In this document: one piece after another, positions 48,021-60,133 of the stretch
Position numbering within the stretch: the first letter of the stretch is position 1
Layout: each line of letters starts with the position of its first letter
Source: Halichondria panicea
Taxonomy: Eukaryota; Porifera; Demospongiae; Suberitida; Halichondriidae
Direction of reading: 5' to 3'
NCBI RefSeq assembly: GCF_963675165.1
Contig: NC_087384.1
Coordinates: 2,316,501-2,380,500 of the forward strand
DNA: 64,000 nucleotides
Notes under the pieces: model-generated
The model's input: the letters and a program-made list of their open reading frames with translations, nothing else
The model's database searches: none
Told to the model about the DNA's origin: nothing
Translations under genes and position numbers: made by a program

Positions 48021-48595
48021 TGCAGGTGTCTGTGTCTGTGTCTGCATGTCTGTGTCTGTGTCTGTGTAGACTGCTATAGCTGCTCAAGGATCAATCAAGT
48101 GCAAGTAAGAGTTTCTATATATAGACTTCTAGTCATGTTTACTTGGATTTTAATTTGTGGATTTGCAAAATAATGCTTCGTTCTCGAGTTATGCCTAGTT
48201 TTGCTTACTAATTGGAATGCCATTGCAGCCTTTTCAGAAGAGTACGTAGCAAAACTTGTCCATGGAGTGTTGCTACTCTATTTAATTTATAGTTCTGCAC
48301 TAGAACGCTAGCTATTGGTAGCTGCAACAGTGAGAAGAGAGCTGCAAAGCTACTGATGCAGCCATCATTAATCTTAGGCTTGAACTTTTGGCATCAATCA
48401 TTTTTAACAACAATCATGGTTGATCATTATACCTACTCTTTGAGTTCTAGAAGATTCTGCCTGCATGCAGCAAAATTAATCAATGCAAAAATGTTCATCA
48501 TTATAATTATAATGATATAATGTGTGTATAAACGCTATTAGTATAGCTTTGGCACCACCTCCACCGAGGCATCAGCACCCGCGGTGCTTTCATTC
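47925..48595. repeat. Dispersed repeat family R1, longest copy
   Basis: Begins ATGCCTCGGTGCGCATGCAC with a GAGGTATACGG module, runs through the TG microsatellite and the shared AGTTATGCCTAGTTTTGCTT block, and ends near GAGGCATCAGCACC...GGTGCTTTCAT. This suggests both ends of the family unit are present here. Confidence 0.6.
47960..48060. repeat. (TG)n microsatellite
   Basis: A long TG run followed by TGTCTG variants, inside an R1 repeat copy. ORFs across it are low-complexity artefacts. Confidence 0.9.
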
Positions 48596-48793
48596 GTTGC
48601 TGTTTTTCTAGCTAATCTCCTGAAGGCTCCCTAATTAAGGCTCTAAATACCTAATTCCCTGCCCTATATATAATGTAAACACTATACACATAACGAGTGT
48701 TGCAAGCGTGCGCTAGCTATAATGCCTCTCGCCATGTCTATCCAAAACTTGATCATTTAAAAGCTATTTATAGACCTCAATTGATATGTCTCT

Positions 48794-49620
48794 GTGAAAC
48801 TCGGTTGGGACCTGAAATTAATGACAATGATAGTCAAAAAGAAAGATGGCTCCTTGAGGTTTTGTATTGACTATACCGTGAACTCAACTCGATCACCAAA
48901 GCTGATGCATGTGTTCCCCTTGCTGAGAATTGATGACCTGCTAGATCAGTTAGGGGAGTCGAAGTTCTTCTCTACCTTGGATTTAGCATCAGGATATTGG
49001 CAGGTGCAGGCCGGTTCACCTGGAGTCTGTGGAGAAGACAGCATTCGTCACTCACCAAGTAGTCTATAAATTTCGGAGAGTTATGCCGTTTGGACTCAAG
49101 AATGTTCCCGCAGTGTTCCAGAGACTTATGCAGCAAGTGCTTATTAGAGGTCTCAACCCAGAAGAGGGCATGCCGTTTGTGTCAGTATATCTGGATGACA
49201 TCCTTGTTTTCTCCAGAACGTTCAAGGAACATATGACTCACCTACAGTTGGTAGTGGAAAGGCTACACCGTGCTGGCCTAAAACTCAAACAATCCAAATG
49301 CCACTTTATCCGTCAGCGAGTAGAGTATCTAGGGTATTTCATTACGCCGGACGGCATACAGCCAAACCCGCAACGTATATCTGCTGTGAAGGACTTTTCT
49401 ACGCCAAAGTCTGTACACGAGGTTATAGACAGTTTTTGGGTTTAACGTCTTATTACCGCCGTTTTATTAAGAGCTTTGCCAAGATTGCGCAGCCACTGCA
49501 TGCGTTGACATGCAAAGCAGCGTAGTCAATGCCAGACTGCATTTGACACTCTTAAGTATCTTTCTATTTCTGCATCAGTTTTATTATGTCCAAATGTTAA
49601 CAAAGGCTTTAAGGTTACGA
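48794..49620 (+). pseudogene. Ty3/Gypsy reverse transcriptase relic
   Basis: Visible blocks are KKKDGSLRFCIDY, RIDDLLDQLGESKFFSTLDL, ASGYWQVQ, MPFGLKNVPAVFQRLMQQV and the active-site box VSVYLDDILVF, then KLKQSKCHF and the start of the tether (FLGLTSYYRRFIKSFAKIAQ). It is very similar to the RT of the element at 55.6-60.2 kb, but in opposite orientation and broken by several frameshifts and short deletions. It ends about 270 bp before the first exon of the OAS pseudogene at 49886, where exons 1 and 2 of that gene would be expected. Confidence 0.85.
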
Positions 49621-49885
49621 TGCTATGGGGTGCCGTTTGTCTAAAATTGATTATGTTTTTAACTTTTATTTGACACTTACAAACATAAGTATGCCACCTA
49701 TGTATAAGTACGCCACTTATATATATAAGAGGGTGACTTATACGTATACAAGTACATCACCCATATACCTCTGCATGATACAACCTTTTTGGAACAGCAT
49801 GAGATAGATATAGATACTCTTCATAAATACATGTAAAACGTAAGCAATAAGTAAACAGACGAAGGGCTTAAACTGAATTATATAG

Positions 49886-51009
49886 GTGTGGATCCAGACA
49901 CTGTCCTAAGTGAAGGATATCGTACGCCTCTACACAAACTGCGTACCTTTTTGGGAGGTCTACAGAGTGTCAAGCTTCAACCACCACTAAATATGTCTGT
50001 GTCACTGAAATACAAGACATATGACCATGCAGCAAGATCGAGAGCTATCGATAGACGTCGACGTCTTGGTCAGCCCTAAATGGGATAATCCAGCTGATCT
50101 CTATGACTACCTGAGGAAAGCTAAACAAAACGGAGCAAAACCTGCCCAACTATTCCGGTAAGTTAACACACACAATTACAGCAAGTGTTGAGTTGTAATA
50201 CTAGGTTCTCCAGTGAATGCTTCAAAATGGCAGGTTGCATTTATTGAAAAGCAGGATGATAAAGTGAGTATACATGCACATGTACAATGTCACGAATCTG
50301 ACACACATGTATACAGTAGCTAGTGCATGTGTTTCAATTTATATACTTAAAATCAGGCTATTCGAGAAACAAAGAACGGCCTGAGGGAAAGCTGTGTATT
50401 GGAAGGCCAAAGAGTTATCTCATCTCAATTCTGGTGCTTAAAGCTTATCAGCGGGCATTGAAACAAAACTATGGTGGAACCATTGAGCAACGGTAGGGGA
50501 ACTCCCTTGTGTACAAATCAGTAAAGCTTCCATTTCTACAGAACAACAGCCACTTTGAAGCAGATAGTGAAATCTCACCTAACAGCTGAGTACGTTGAGT
50601 TTAAAAACTAACCACACGCACTATTATGTACAAAACGCAAGCAAATTGTGAAAGCTAACAAAATCACATCAGTTTGGTTAGACAAAATTTAATGACTAAA
50701 GTCAATACATACAGAATTTCAGTGTCAAACATTTCTTTCACAAGGTCTTTTCCAATCTATCATGCACACAGTATCTATTGGGTTGACTACTACAAACCAG
50801 GGGACTACCCAGACTTGTTTCCAGCCAGGCTCCCCCGTATCGTTGACCCTGCCAACCCGGCCAACAACCTCCACAACACAGGGATAATCGGAGGCAGCAC
50901 CTACACCTCACACTCGTGCTACGAGCAGGGAGACGGCAATTGGACGCAGCTGGTTTGAAAAATTGAGTCTGTCGATTTGACCAAAACTATTGAACAGATA
51001 CAGGCCTAA
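49886..51009 (+). pseudogene. OAS-like pseudogene I: duplicate of gene H exons 3-7
   Basis: Exon 3 (49886-50158) is nearly identical to that of gene H but has a 4-base insertion at the YDHA/YDQQ position that shifts the frame just before SIDVD. Exon 4 (about 50206-50262) has an extra base near its start. Exon 5 (about 50356-50494) has lost the segment encoding the RAKAW helix. Exon 6 (50541-50588) is preserved. Exon 7 (50771-51009) carries GGA to TGA in the LVGKIE motif. Exons 1 and 2 are absent. It is a dead partial copy that arose as part of the roughly 5-kb segmental duplication. Confidence 0.88.
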
Positions 51010-54000
51010 AATAGGCTAAATCACCGTGCACACACTTAGCTATAACAAAGCACCTTTTTGTATGTGCGGTGTATGTTGACATTAGCCGTACAGTCAGTTA
51101 GTGCATGTTAACCAGACCTTTGATTTGTTTGACCATTTTGGTAGTGACTGTCCAGAGCTTTTTTATCTGCATCGTCCATCTTCCAACACCACTCCGTGCC
51201 CACTGGGTTGGTATAGTGCCTGGGGGGAGTGCATGGAGCGTTAATTGGGGGGGAGGATATGTGGGGAAACAATTCTTGGGGGAGAGGGGGAGTCATTTTG
51301 AATTCACGAAACTTACTTTCCAAATTCACTACAGAGAATTAAGGTCTATATTAGTGAGAGATGGCAACAACCAACTTCCTTATAACTATAGGTCACAATG
51401 AATATGGTGCCTGGGAGACGAGAAATATTACCACAGAAGACGCACCTGTTGGCGCAGGCCAGACCAGTTCCATGTATCAATGACTCTCGATACTGTAGAA
51501 CAAATACTTGTAACAACCACCTCTCCCCCTCAGAACAGACTTGGTCCATCGATACATCTTCACCCCAGAGGAACCAACCACAAGATAGCCTATAGAGGGT
51601 AGATAATCAACATCATGTAGAGATTGGGCCTACTAAAGTTTGAACCCCTGTGACAACAGTACAAACACCATGTACAGTGGCAGAACATTCTAAAAAGAGG
51701 CAGAATCGACACCGCAGAAAGTTACTGGTAATGATCTCAGAATTAGAGACAGTCTGCACAGAACAATGTTCTCAGACTGCCCGTCTCTTAAATATCATCA
51801 CTGCTGACCACACACACTTCTTTCCGACACACTCACACACACCTTGGTTGCTTGGTGAGGTACTGCCTCAAGGAGAGGGTCACCATTTTCTTCCGCTCCC
51901 TCAATTAGTTCTTTTCCTCACTTTATCCTCTTCCTGCGTGGGAACAACCATTGAATCTTATGCTTGCATGTCCTCAGAGTAACCACAGTAACGGACAATA
52001 ATTATATTGATGCATATCCTCCTTGTAGTGAGACGTATGTTTTCTTAACTCAGCTCCTCAATTTTCCTCCCAGCCTCGAGTCATATTTTCCTAGAATCCA
52101 GAACGTGCTGCTTAAGATATCATCATACAATAGGTCATCAGGATCACTTGATGCAACGTACATTTTCTTCTTAATTTTGGAGATTCTTCAATTGTTTCTT
52201 GTATCGACATAAAAGGGTATCTTCTGGTTGGTCAGTTTCAACTCTCGAGGCAGAGTTTTGCTGGATCAACTGGAGGTGATCTGTGAGCAACACACATTAA
52301 TCTCTATAGCGTGACTATTCGTTCAGCTCAGAATATTTCAGATGCCAAAATTTTTCTCCGATTCACAGCTCGCAGGGATACCACCTTTGACCCCTAAAAA
52401 ATCCAGCCTAACAACATTAATTTTTGGAACATTTAATACTAGGTAGATGTATACGGGAAAACGCTACTGTAACATCTTTTGCACCAACGTGCAATGCAAC
52501 ATGGACAATTATCACTCTGCTTGTACTCTTCAAAAATCGTAATTAGTTCTGTAGCTATATAGAAGCTGAAATTGACTGAATGTGATATCATAGATTGTAG
52601 AGGAAGATATCACATAGTAATCTATTCAATGCCAAGTATTAATGAAGCAAGCATGATGATGGCCTGATTCTATCTAGGCCATTATAGAACATGCAGAAAC
52701 TTACTTTTGTGGGATTCACATGGTGTTACTGACTAAGATATAAGAGCTGTTACAGCTCCTGACACCGCACATTCTGGTCCGAAGCCATACCTGGTACTAA
52801 TCGTCACACTAAAACGCTTTGAAGAGGTAACAACAAGACTCACTTGATAGGCATTATCAGGAGTACATGAATAGGAGTAAGCAACTACTATGTACACCAT
52901 ATAAATTCGTTATTATCTCACTACGTCACAAACACATGTAGTAGTGTAAACTGTGGTTACTTTGTGTACACATGACCATGTATGGCTGCATGCTAGGCTC
53001 ACTTAGAATTAGAAATTGTCAACAAGAGTGCAAGTGCATGTGCAGGCTAGGCTGAAACTATATACAAGACTTAGAGAATAACATAGATATAGATCTACTC
53101 AGCTAATATCATCTAGAGAATGCTTAACCTTAGAAAAAGACGGAAAATTGGCTGTTCACCATGAAATTGGTAACTAATCTTTGCTGAATAACATGTTTGA
53201 TGCAATGCGAAGCAGTTAGCATTGTGTGTGGTGCCGGGTTACCGTGTATAGAGAGAACTAAACTAGAGGTGTGACAAGCTGCTAAAGTTGCTCCATCTCT
53301 TACTTGCAATGTCATGGAATATTGCAAGTTGTGTGTCTGAGGAAAACAACGTCAACCTTGAGAGACACAGCAGTAACAAGGGATGCCCATGCACTAAAAG
53401 TAGGAGTTTCTTCAGAGTCTGAGTCGATTACTTGTGAGTCTTTTGAGAGGTTTATTTCTACCCCAGATGCAATGTAACGTAGGAAATCGTACCACTGAAT
53501 TTGAAAATTTAAGTATGCATCTTTGCCTTTACACTTGATGTAAAATTGTTTATATTGATTGCACAGGCAGTCTGCAAGCTTCACCAAGCCATCATCCTGT
53601 TCCTTAGAGATTATATTAAAAACCTGTTTTCTCCAGGGTACATCTCTAGTTGTGGTAGCTTCTCTACTTCTTCAGTTAATTTTCTCACCAATGCTAGATT
53701 ATTTTATTCAGTAACAAGCTTTTGGCAACTTCTATCACAGTTGCTTTGCTGTGTTCATGTTTCTTTGCTTTTCTTCATTTTGCAAGAGCTAGCCACCTCT
53801 ACCAAGTGTGCTTGCACAATGCATGTAATTAACCACACTGTTTTGATTGTGGTTGTAGGCCACCTGAGATGTGGGCGTTTTACACATGTAGTATGACGTG
53901 GCATGACACAGTGAGATAACAACACGTTTGTATGGGCTGTATAGTAGTTGCTTACTCCTATTCATGTACTCCTGGCATTATGTATATGGAAGAAATTCAA

Positions 54001-54920
54001 CCATGGCAAATAAGTATACACTATACACACAAGTGAAATACTGAATGCACAGTGGATGAGATGAATAGGATACAAACAAGAAAGTTAACATTACACATCT
54101 TACACATTAATGAATCGTTTCGCCATAATTATTATCAATAAACATTCTGTTTTCTTCACTGACTGTGAGCTCCTCAAATTTCCTCTTAGCCTTGAAACTT
54201 CTTTCCTAGAATCCAGAACTCACTGCTCTAGATAATTCAACAGGTCTTCTGTTGTTCATGAGATCTTTTGGTTGGTCAGTTTCAACAGTCGAGGCAAAGT
54301 GTTGCTGATAATAACTGGAGGTAATCTGTGAGCAATGATGCAGCACACACTGCATGTAAACTGATGGGAATTTGAGAGAGAACACACCCACTGTTCAAAT
54401 AGGGACACCTCTACATTCACCAATTCACGTGACCCCGGCCCCTCGGGTACTATCGCTAGAAATAGGCCAGAATAATTATGGATCAAAAAGACCCACAGAA
54501 AACACCTCACTATTCGACAAGGTCACTATTCAACAAGGACACCTACATACGTCTAGAGTTCTGATGATTATAGGCCTTGACAAATTATGCTTCTTTTGCC
54601 TATTATTCTTTTTGAGTGGCATTGAGCTCCCTTTTTCTCTTTTTGACCTCTAACTTGGCAGTAAATGCTTTGTGAGAGCCGCGTGTGTATAGTCCAGACT
54701 TCCGTTTAGTATGAGGTTGTAGAGGGGCGCAGAGATTTGTTTGGAGGCATCTATGATAGCACCCCTTTCTCCAAAATCCTAGCACAAATAATTATTATCA
54801 AGCCCTACTGATGATTCAAAATTTATGATACCGTACAGCAGGAAATGTTTATGAGGTGCAAATCCGCGCTTTTCGAGGGCAGAGCACCTAACGCGAAAAT
54901 TAAAACTGGGGTAAACTTTT
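51005..54920. repeat. Segmental duplication, right copy
   Basis: Co-linear with 31480-35560, apart from lacking the LINE at 33328-34261 and carrying the 1117-bp element at 52858-53974. The whole duplicated unit starts just before OAS exon 3 (30331 and 49886). Confidence 0.75.
52858..53974. mobile_element. 1117-bp DNA element, CAGGAG TIR, 7-bp TSD
   Basis: Perfect 34-bp TIRs begin CAGGAGTACATGAATAGGAG. GCATTAT flanks both ends (52851-52857, 53975-53981), and the paralogous block at about 34300-34310 shows the site without the insertion. The interior has unassigned ORFs (53312-53587 on the minus strand encodes QIQWYDFLRYIASGVEINLS; 53546-53896 on the plus strand is hydrophobic). No transposase motif is recognised. 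Confidence 0.8.
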
Positions 54921-55639
54921 CCGACCTACAAAGAAAATTTCGAGGATTGAAATCATGCGCATAAATTCATATAGAAGGGTTGAACCAAGGTATTTGTATG
55001 CTGTTCCATCATAATACTTTGCAGTGGTGAACGTTTTTCGTTTTGTTGTGATTATCCGCATTAATTTGCAAAACGAAAAAACATTAGTGCAGTGTTTCAA
55101 GTGGATTGATCACACCCACTTTACCACATGTGAATTTTGCACATGCTAAAATTGACTAAGAGGATTGGCCGATAAACCATTTCAATAAATATGCGTAACA
55201 GGCCAGAACAAAACTGTAGATATAGGCTTGGTTCCCGTCCTCCTTTGTACAACGGTGAGGGCGGCGAGTCAAGAGTCTCCAACAATAGATTTCAAAGTAA
55301 TAAACGTATAGAAGCCTATAGAAACTCCATTGAGCATATAATTATAGCACTCTACACGCAATATGCAGTGACATGCACACAAACAAATTAACACACTACG
55401 TATCATATATATACCTCGCTGCACATGCATGCGCATAACTTGTACACTGAATGCTAATGAACGTACCATCACCTTGAGCCACATTCTGATCACAACAGGC
55501 TGGTAAACATAGGTCTTGTAGTGAACTTTAATTTCTTAATTAATCAGGTATTTCTCGATCGCCAGGCAACTTTGTATCATAAAGAGAGTGACCTAACAAA
55601 CACGGTGAACTTGACTCCTGCTAGAAATAATTTCGGAAC

Positions 55640-56104
55640 TCTGAAATTATCACTTACTTCGTTGATTCATCAAAATAACCACTCGACCGTGTGAGGGGGT
55701 GCTCCATCAGTGTACGAGGAGAGGAGGAAGAGGAACACGGAAACAACAGGGAATCAGAGCATGCACTGCAAGAAACATGCAAGATGCAAGAAATACAGAG
55801 TATGTCTTTAAAATTAAAAATGCTGAAGAGGTAGCTAGTTAATTTTGAGACAGTCAACACAGATTTAAACTTCAGTCCGCCCGCATTTCTTATATTCATC
55901 ACTAATCTCACTCTAGGCACTCCGTAGAATATGCTAGTATATGTAACATAGAATTCTTATATTCAACTGAACACGTGTAACACATCACGTGTTACACCCA
56001 CACACACAGCACTACTAAGGTAATACAATAAAGCACTACTCTAAGGTAATACAATTAAATACAGTAAGTTAGTTTCTATGGTTAGTTTCTTCTAGTCAGT
56101 TACA
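55640..56104 (-). repeat. Probable 3' LTR of the Ty3/Gypsy element
   Basis: On the minus strand the pol frame ends at 56116 and is followed by a purine tract (AGGGGAGGAGAT), then TGTAACTGACTAGAAG, the usual PPT-LTR junction with a TG start. The exact far end is uncertain. No matching 5' LTR is seen at 60.2 kb, so the element is 5'-truncated. Confidence 0.45.
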
Positions 56105-56115
56105 TATCTCCTCCC

Positions 56116-57201
56116 CTAAGATTGCTCGTCCCGAGCAAACCCATATCGATTAGGGGGCTGGTGCTGTCTCCGAAGGGGGTATCGGCCAACCGGTTCAGGG
56201 CTCCTCACCAATTGGGCTCCATCATCTTGACCGTCTTCTACTGGGCTAGGGTCCAACGCTTCGTCCACAACCTCCGCTTCAGTGTCCACTGCGTCTCCTG
56301 TCCGGTCGTCTTCCGCCAGATTGGCTTCAGTGTCTCCTGTCGGGTCGTCCTCCACCACATCTCTTGTCGAGTCGTCCTGCAGTATTCCATCAACCCACGT
56401 AGGGACATGCCCTAAACTCTTTCTGTTCCCACCGTACCAGTAGAAGCCAGTGGGCAAGCCTTGGGGACTCAGCTTGACCCTGGAAATGTGGATTTTCATA
56501 TTTGAATCAGGGTGATATACTCCCGTTACGCACACATCCGGTCCGCTCAATGTAGTGATCCTATATGGACCATGCCATGGCCTCGAGAGCTTCCGAAGAC
56601 GTCCTGTTTCTTCTTGGGGAAACCTCACAAAGACCCAATCACCGATCTTGAATGAGGTGCATCTGGCACCCGTATCATAATGGTGTTTGTAGCGATCTTG
56701 TGCCTTCTTGATAGTTCTAACTGCTAGATCTCTAGCAGATTGCAAAGTCAACACTACTTGCTCTCGGTAGTCTTCCAGGTCCAAATCTCGAATGGTCGCA
56801 TCGGATGGCGGCAGCAGGGCAGCCTCGGTAGGTGTCCTACAGTCAACCCCGTAGAGTAGGAAAGATGGTTTTTCCCCGGTTGATTCGTGAGGGGTATTCC
56901 GGTAAGCATACAGGACACCATACAGGTATGTGTCCCACTGATCTCCAAACGTCGCGGCATGTTTTCTTAGGGTAGTCTTTAGGGTTCTGTTGAATCTTTC
57001 TACCATCCCGTCACATTGCGGATGGTACGCAGTTGTGTTCAACTTTTTAATGCCCATCAACTTACACAAGTCCAGCATCAGATGAGAGAGCAAGTTTGTT
57101 CCACGATCAGACAATAAAGCCTCAGGAACTCCGAAAGTAGGGATTACCTCCTCAACAAGAAGTTTGGCCAGTGTAATTGCCTTCTGGTCTTTCACAGACA
57201 C
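56116..57201 (-). pseudogene. Gypsy integrase core and C-terminal domain
   Basis: The frame starts inside the catalytic core (DQKAITLAKLLVEEVIPTFG) and carries the second Asp in ALLSDRGTNLLS and the catalytic Glu in YHPQCDGMVERFNRTLK. The first Asp of the D,D-35-E triad is missing because the region N-terminal to it lies at the inversion edge. Downstream, IGDWVFVRFPQEETG and RLRKLSRPWHGPYRI form the SH3-like/GPY-type C-terminal domain, followed by an acidic tail rich in DDPTGD repeats. The listed start is not an ATG, and the real protein would begin further upstream in an undamaged element. Confidence 0.85.
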
Positions 57202-57540
57202 TTTTCAGTTATTGACGATATTTTATTTTTTGTTGATACTAAGAATGGTGGACAGAAGAGATGTGCTGTACCCAAACACTTGTGTGATCAAGTAATGACG
57301 GAGAACCACGGTAGTCCAATGGCCGGGCATTTTGCTGGAGGAAAATTATACAAGTCCTTGTGCCGTCACTGGTGGTGGCCCCGTATGTACAGCGATGTGG
57401 TTGAATTTTGTAGATCATGTCCACAGTGTTTAATTGTCAACAGCCATGGACGAGTAAACAAGCCACCTTTACACCCTATACCTGTCCAGAACAGACGTGT
57501 CAGTAGGTTGCAAAGTTTGGGAGACAGTTTCGGGGCTAGC
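57200..57540 (+). pseudogene. Inverted integrase zinc-binding segment
   Basis: On the plus strand, opposite to the rest of the element, the frame reads DTKNGGQKRCAVPKHL, then HGSPMAGHFAGGKLYKSL and FCRSCPQCLIVN. This is the HHCC zinc-finger of Gypsy integrases (two His spaced by about 7 residues, then CxxC). It belongs between the RNase H at 57536-58090 and the integrase core at 56116-57201 and has been flipped in place. Confidence 0.85.
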
Positions 57541-58090
57541 TTGTAATAATTGCATGGGGTATGGTTGCTTGTACCGAGGCTACCTGTACTTGCTCAAACT
57601 CGGCAACAGGGGGTGTGGGTCCAGTAGGATTCCGTGAGAGTGCATCAGCATTTGCATTCTCCTTACCAGCCCGGTACACAATGTTGATGGTCTTGATCCC
57701 ACTGCCAAACACCTTCATCTACCATCTGGCATGCTTGCCAGATGGGTTGGGGGTCTCCAACACAGCTTTGACCGCAGAGTGGTCGCTGTACACCGTAACT
57801 TCATGTCCATAGAGGTAAGCCTTGAAGTGGCTTACTGACCACACTACTGCTAGGGTTTCTAGTTCTGTTATCGAGTAGTTTCTCTCCTGTGGTGAGAGGG
57901 CTCTGCTAGCATATGCCACGGGGTGGTACTTTCCGTCAAGTTGTTCTTGAGAGAGGACCGTTCCCAGGCCTTTAATGCTAGCGTCTGTCTCAAGTCTAAA
58001 AGGTTTTTCAAAATTTGGGTAACATAAAATTGGCGCAGAAAGTAAAAGTTGTTTCAAAAAACAAAAGCAGTTTCGCAGTTTTCCGACCAC
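57536..58090 (-). pseudogene. Gypsy RNase H region
   Basis: Contains the tether-RNase H sequence LSAPILCYPNFEKPFRLETD with the first catalytic Asp, VLSQEQLDGKYHPVAYASRA, ELETLAVVWSVSHFKAYLYG and VTVYSDHSAVKAVLE. After a frameshift at about 57719 it continues with VYRAGKENANADALSRNP. These are the usual RNase H landmarks of Ty3/Gypsy elements. Confidence 0.85.
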
Positions 58091-58112
58091 TCAAACAGTG
58101 CACCCTTTCGTG

Positions 58113-59567
58113 TCAGCGCGTGTAGCAGCTGTGCAGTTCGCGCAAAGCTCTTAACAAAGCGACGGTAGTAGGATGTGAGTCCCAAAAACTGGCGCACTTC
58201 GTTACCGATTTAGGTCTTGGGAATTCCTTGACAGCAGACACGCGCTGTGGGTTTGGCTTAATCCCTTCTGGAGTGATCAAGTGTCCAAGGTACTCGACTG
58301 TCTGGCAAATAAAGTGACACTTAGAAGGTTTAAGTTTCAGTCCAGCACTCTGCAACCGTTCTATGACCAACTGTAGATGGCGTACGTGGTCGTCAAAGGT
58401 TCGAGAGAAAACAAGAATGTCGTCCAAATACACAGAGACAAAAGGGACTCCATCGTCCGGGTTCAGCCCGCGGAGAACCTGCTGCATTAGCCTCTGAAAG
58501 ACAGCTGGCGCATTCTTGAGGCCAAAGGGCATTACCATAAACTCATACAGCCCCTGATGGGTGATAAAAGCTGTCTTTTCCATGGAGTTTGGGTGTACCT
58601 GTACCTGCCAGTAACCGGAGGCAAGGTCCAGTGTGGAGAAGAATCTGGATTTCCCCAGCTGATCCAATAGGTCGTCAATTCGTGGTAAGGGAAACAAGTC
58701 AGATTTGGTGACTGAGTTGAGCTCCCTGTAATCAACACAGAACCTCAATGAACCGTCTTTCTTTTTGACTAGAACAATAGGGCTCGCCCAATCACTAGAG
58801 GATGGTCTAATTACACCAAGACTCTGCATTTTCTTCACTTGGCGCAACGCAAAGGGTGCTCGTCGCGGCGCTTGCTGTTTGGGACGCGCATTGCTCGTGT
58901 CTATTTCTAGCTTTACTAGTCCTGTCTCACCTCTCTCTTCGTCATTGAGTGCAAAAGCTTCGTGGTACTGAAATAGTAGTCCGTTCAGCAGATCCCTCTC
59001 TTGCCAAGTCAAACTAGCTGCTTCTTCTTTGAAGAGCCTAGCTAGATCGCTCTTACGACGAGTATCCTCATCGTCAGTACTTACCACCCTGACGCTTGCT
59101 GATTGTTCCACCTCTAACTCATGGCTTGCCTCTACAAGCGTAGCGGCAGTGGCAGATCCCATGCAAATTCCTTCACTCAGGCACTGCGTGAATCCAGTAG
59201 GGTTGGTCACTACCACCTGTGCCAATCCATCCATTCTACTTACCAGTGTTTCACAGAATCGCAGGCCAGCTCCAGTGAAATCTCGAGTAGGCTCTAGGAG
59301 TACTGGTCCGTCTAGTTGCTCTCCCCTCTCTACCGCCAGCTGCACTACTGAGCTAGATAACGGCAGCACACGTACGGCTCCCACTAGGCGTACCTTCACT
59401 ACCTGCTGCTGCATCTCTTTGACAGGCTCTATTCCCAAACTAGGGTGGTAGGACACGATGCCAAGTTGGCGACAAACCCCCTCAGAAAGGAGGAGTTGTT
59501 CTGGTGAGTCCATCTTCACATACACTGGTGTATGTATTGTCCTGTCTAAAAAGGTAATGTCTAACAT
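58113..59567 (-). pseudogene. Gypsy reverse transcriptase
   Basis: The long frame covers the protease-RT linker (SPEQLLLSEGVCRQLGIV) and the RT palm: VLVKKKDGSLRFCVDYRELN, LFPLPRIDDLLDQLG, STLDLASGYWQVQV, VMPFGLKNAPAVFQRLM and the active-site VSVYLDDILVFSRTF. The RT itself is uninterrupted over about 250 residues. The frame is lost after FPRPKSVTK, where the tether to RNase H should follow. Confidence 0.9.
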
Positions 59568-60133
59568 GATCTTGCCATGGAGCTTAAATGGGCGTTGATC
59601 ATACGTATATGGGGTATCTTATCAGGGTTTTTAAGCTCCCGCTTTCGCAACCGGTTGACAGTAGCAACCTGCCTAAACAAATCTGCCCCAATGATATTAA
59701 TATCGGCACCAGTGTCGATCACTCCCTTTGCTGGGACTCCCTGGACATGTACTGGAACTGCTCGGAATTTGCTACCCCTGTCTTTCACTCTTATCTGCCC
59801 TACTTCTCCATCCTCATCAGATGAGTACAAGTATTGTCTAGGATCCTCTGCTTCCTCTGTAATCATGGCATCGTTCTGCTCTGAGCGGACGGACTTGGTA
59901 CCAGCAGGTTTGGTTGGTTGGAAATACCTCGACTCTGTCTTCCGTGCCTTACACTGCCTAGCTAAATGATCAGGGGAGTCACATAGATAACATCTCCGAC
60001 TGATAGGTTGCTTTTGGGCAGATTGTTGAAAACCTCCCTGGGTCTTTGTTGATGAGGTACTGCGAGTACTACTGGTATAGAGTTGTCTACGCCTTAACTC
60101 GGCCACCTCCTGTCTGCCATGGCAGCTAAACAA
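59561..60133 (-). pseudogene. Gypsy Gag C-terminus and protease
   Basis: A CCHC zinc knuckle (CYLCDSPDHLARQC, residues 48-61 of this frame) marks the nucleocapsid end of Gag. A retroviral-type aspartic protease follows with GVIDTGADINIIG, carrying the catalytic DTG triad. The frame shifts by one near 59600, so the protease end and the RT are in different frames. The N-terminal part of Gag is not present beyond about 60170. Confidence 0.85.

Noticed and set aside
47779..48173. Cys/Val-rich ORFs in several frames
   Set aside because: They are translations of a (TG)n microsatellite.
59577..59969. 130-residue plus-strand ORF opposite Gag-protease
   Set aside because: It is an antisense shadow of the retrotransposon coding frame.
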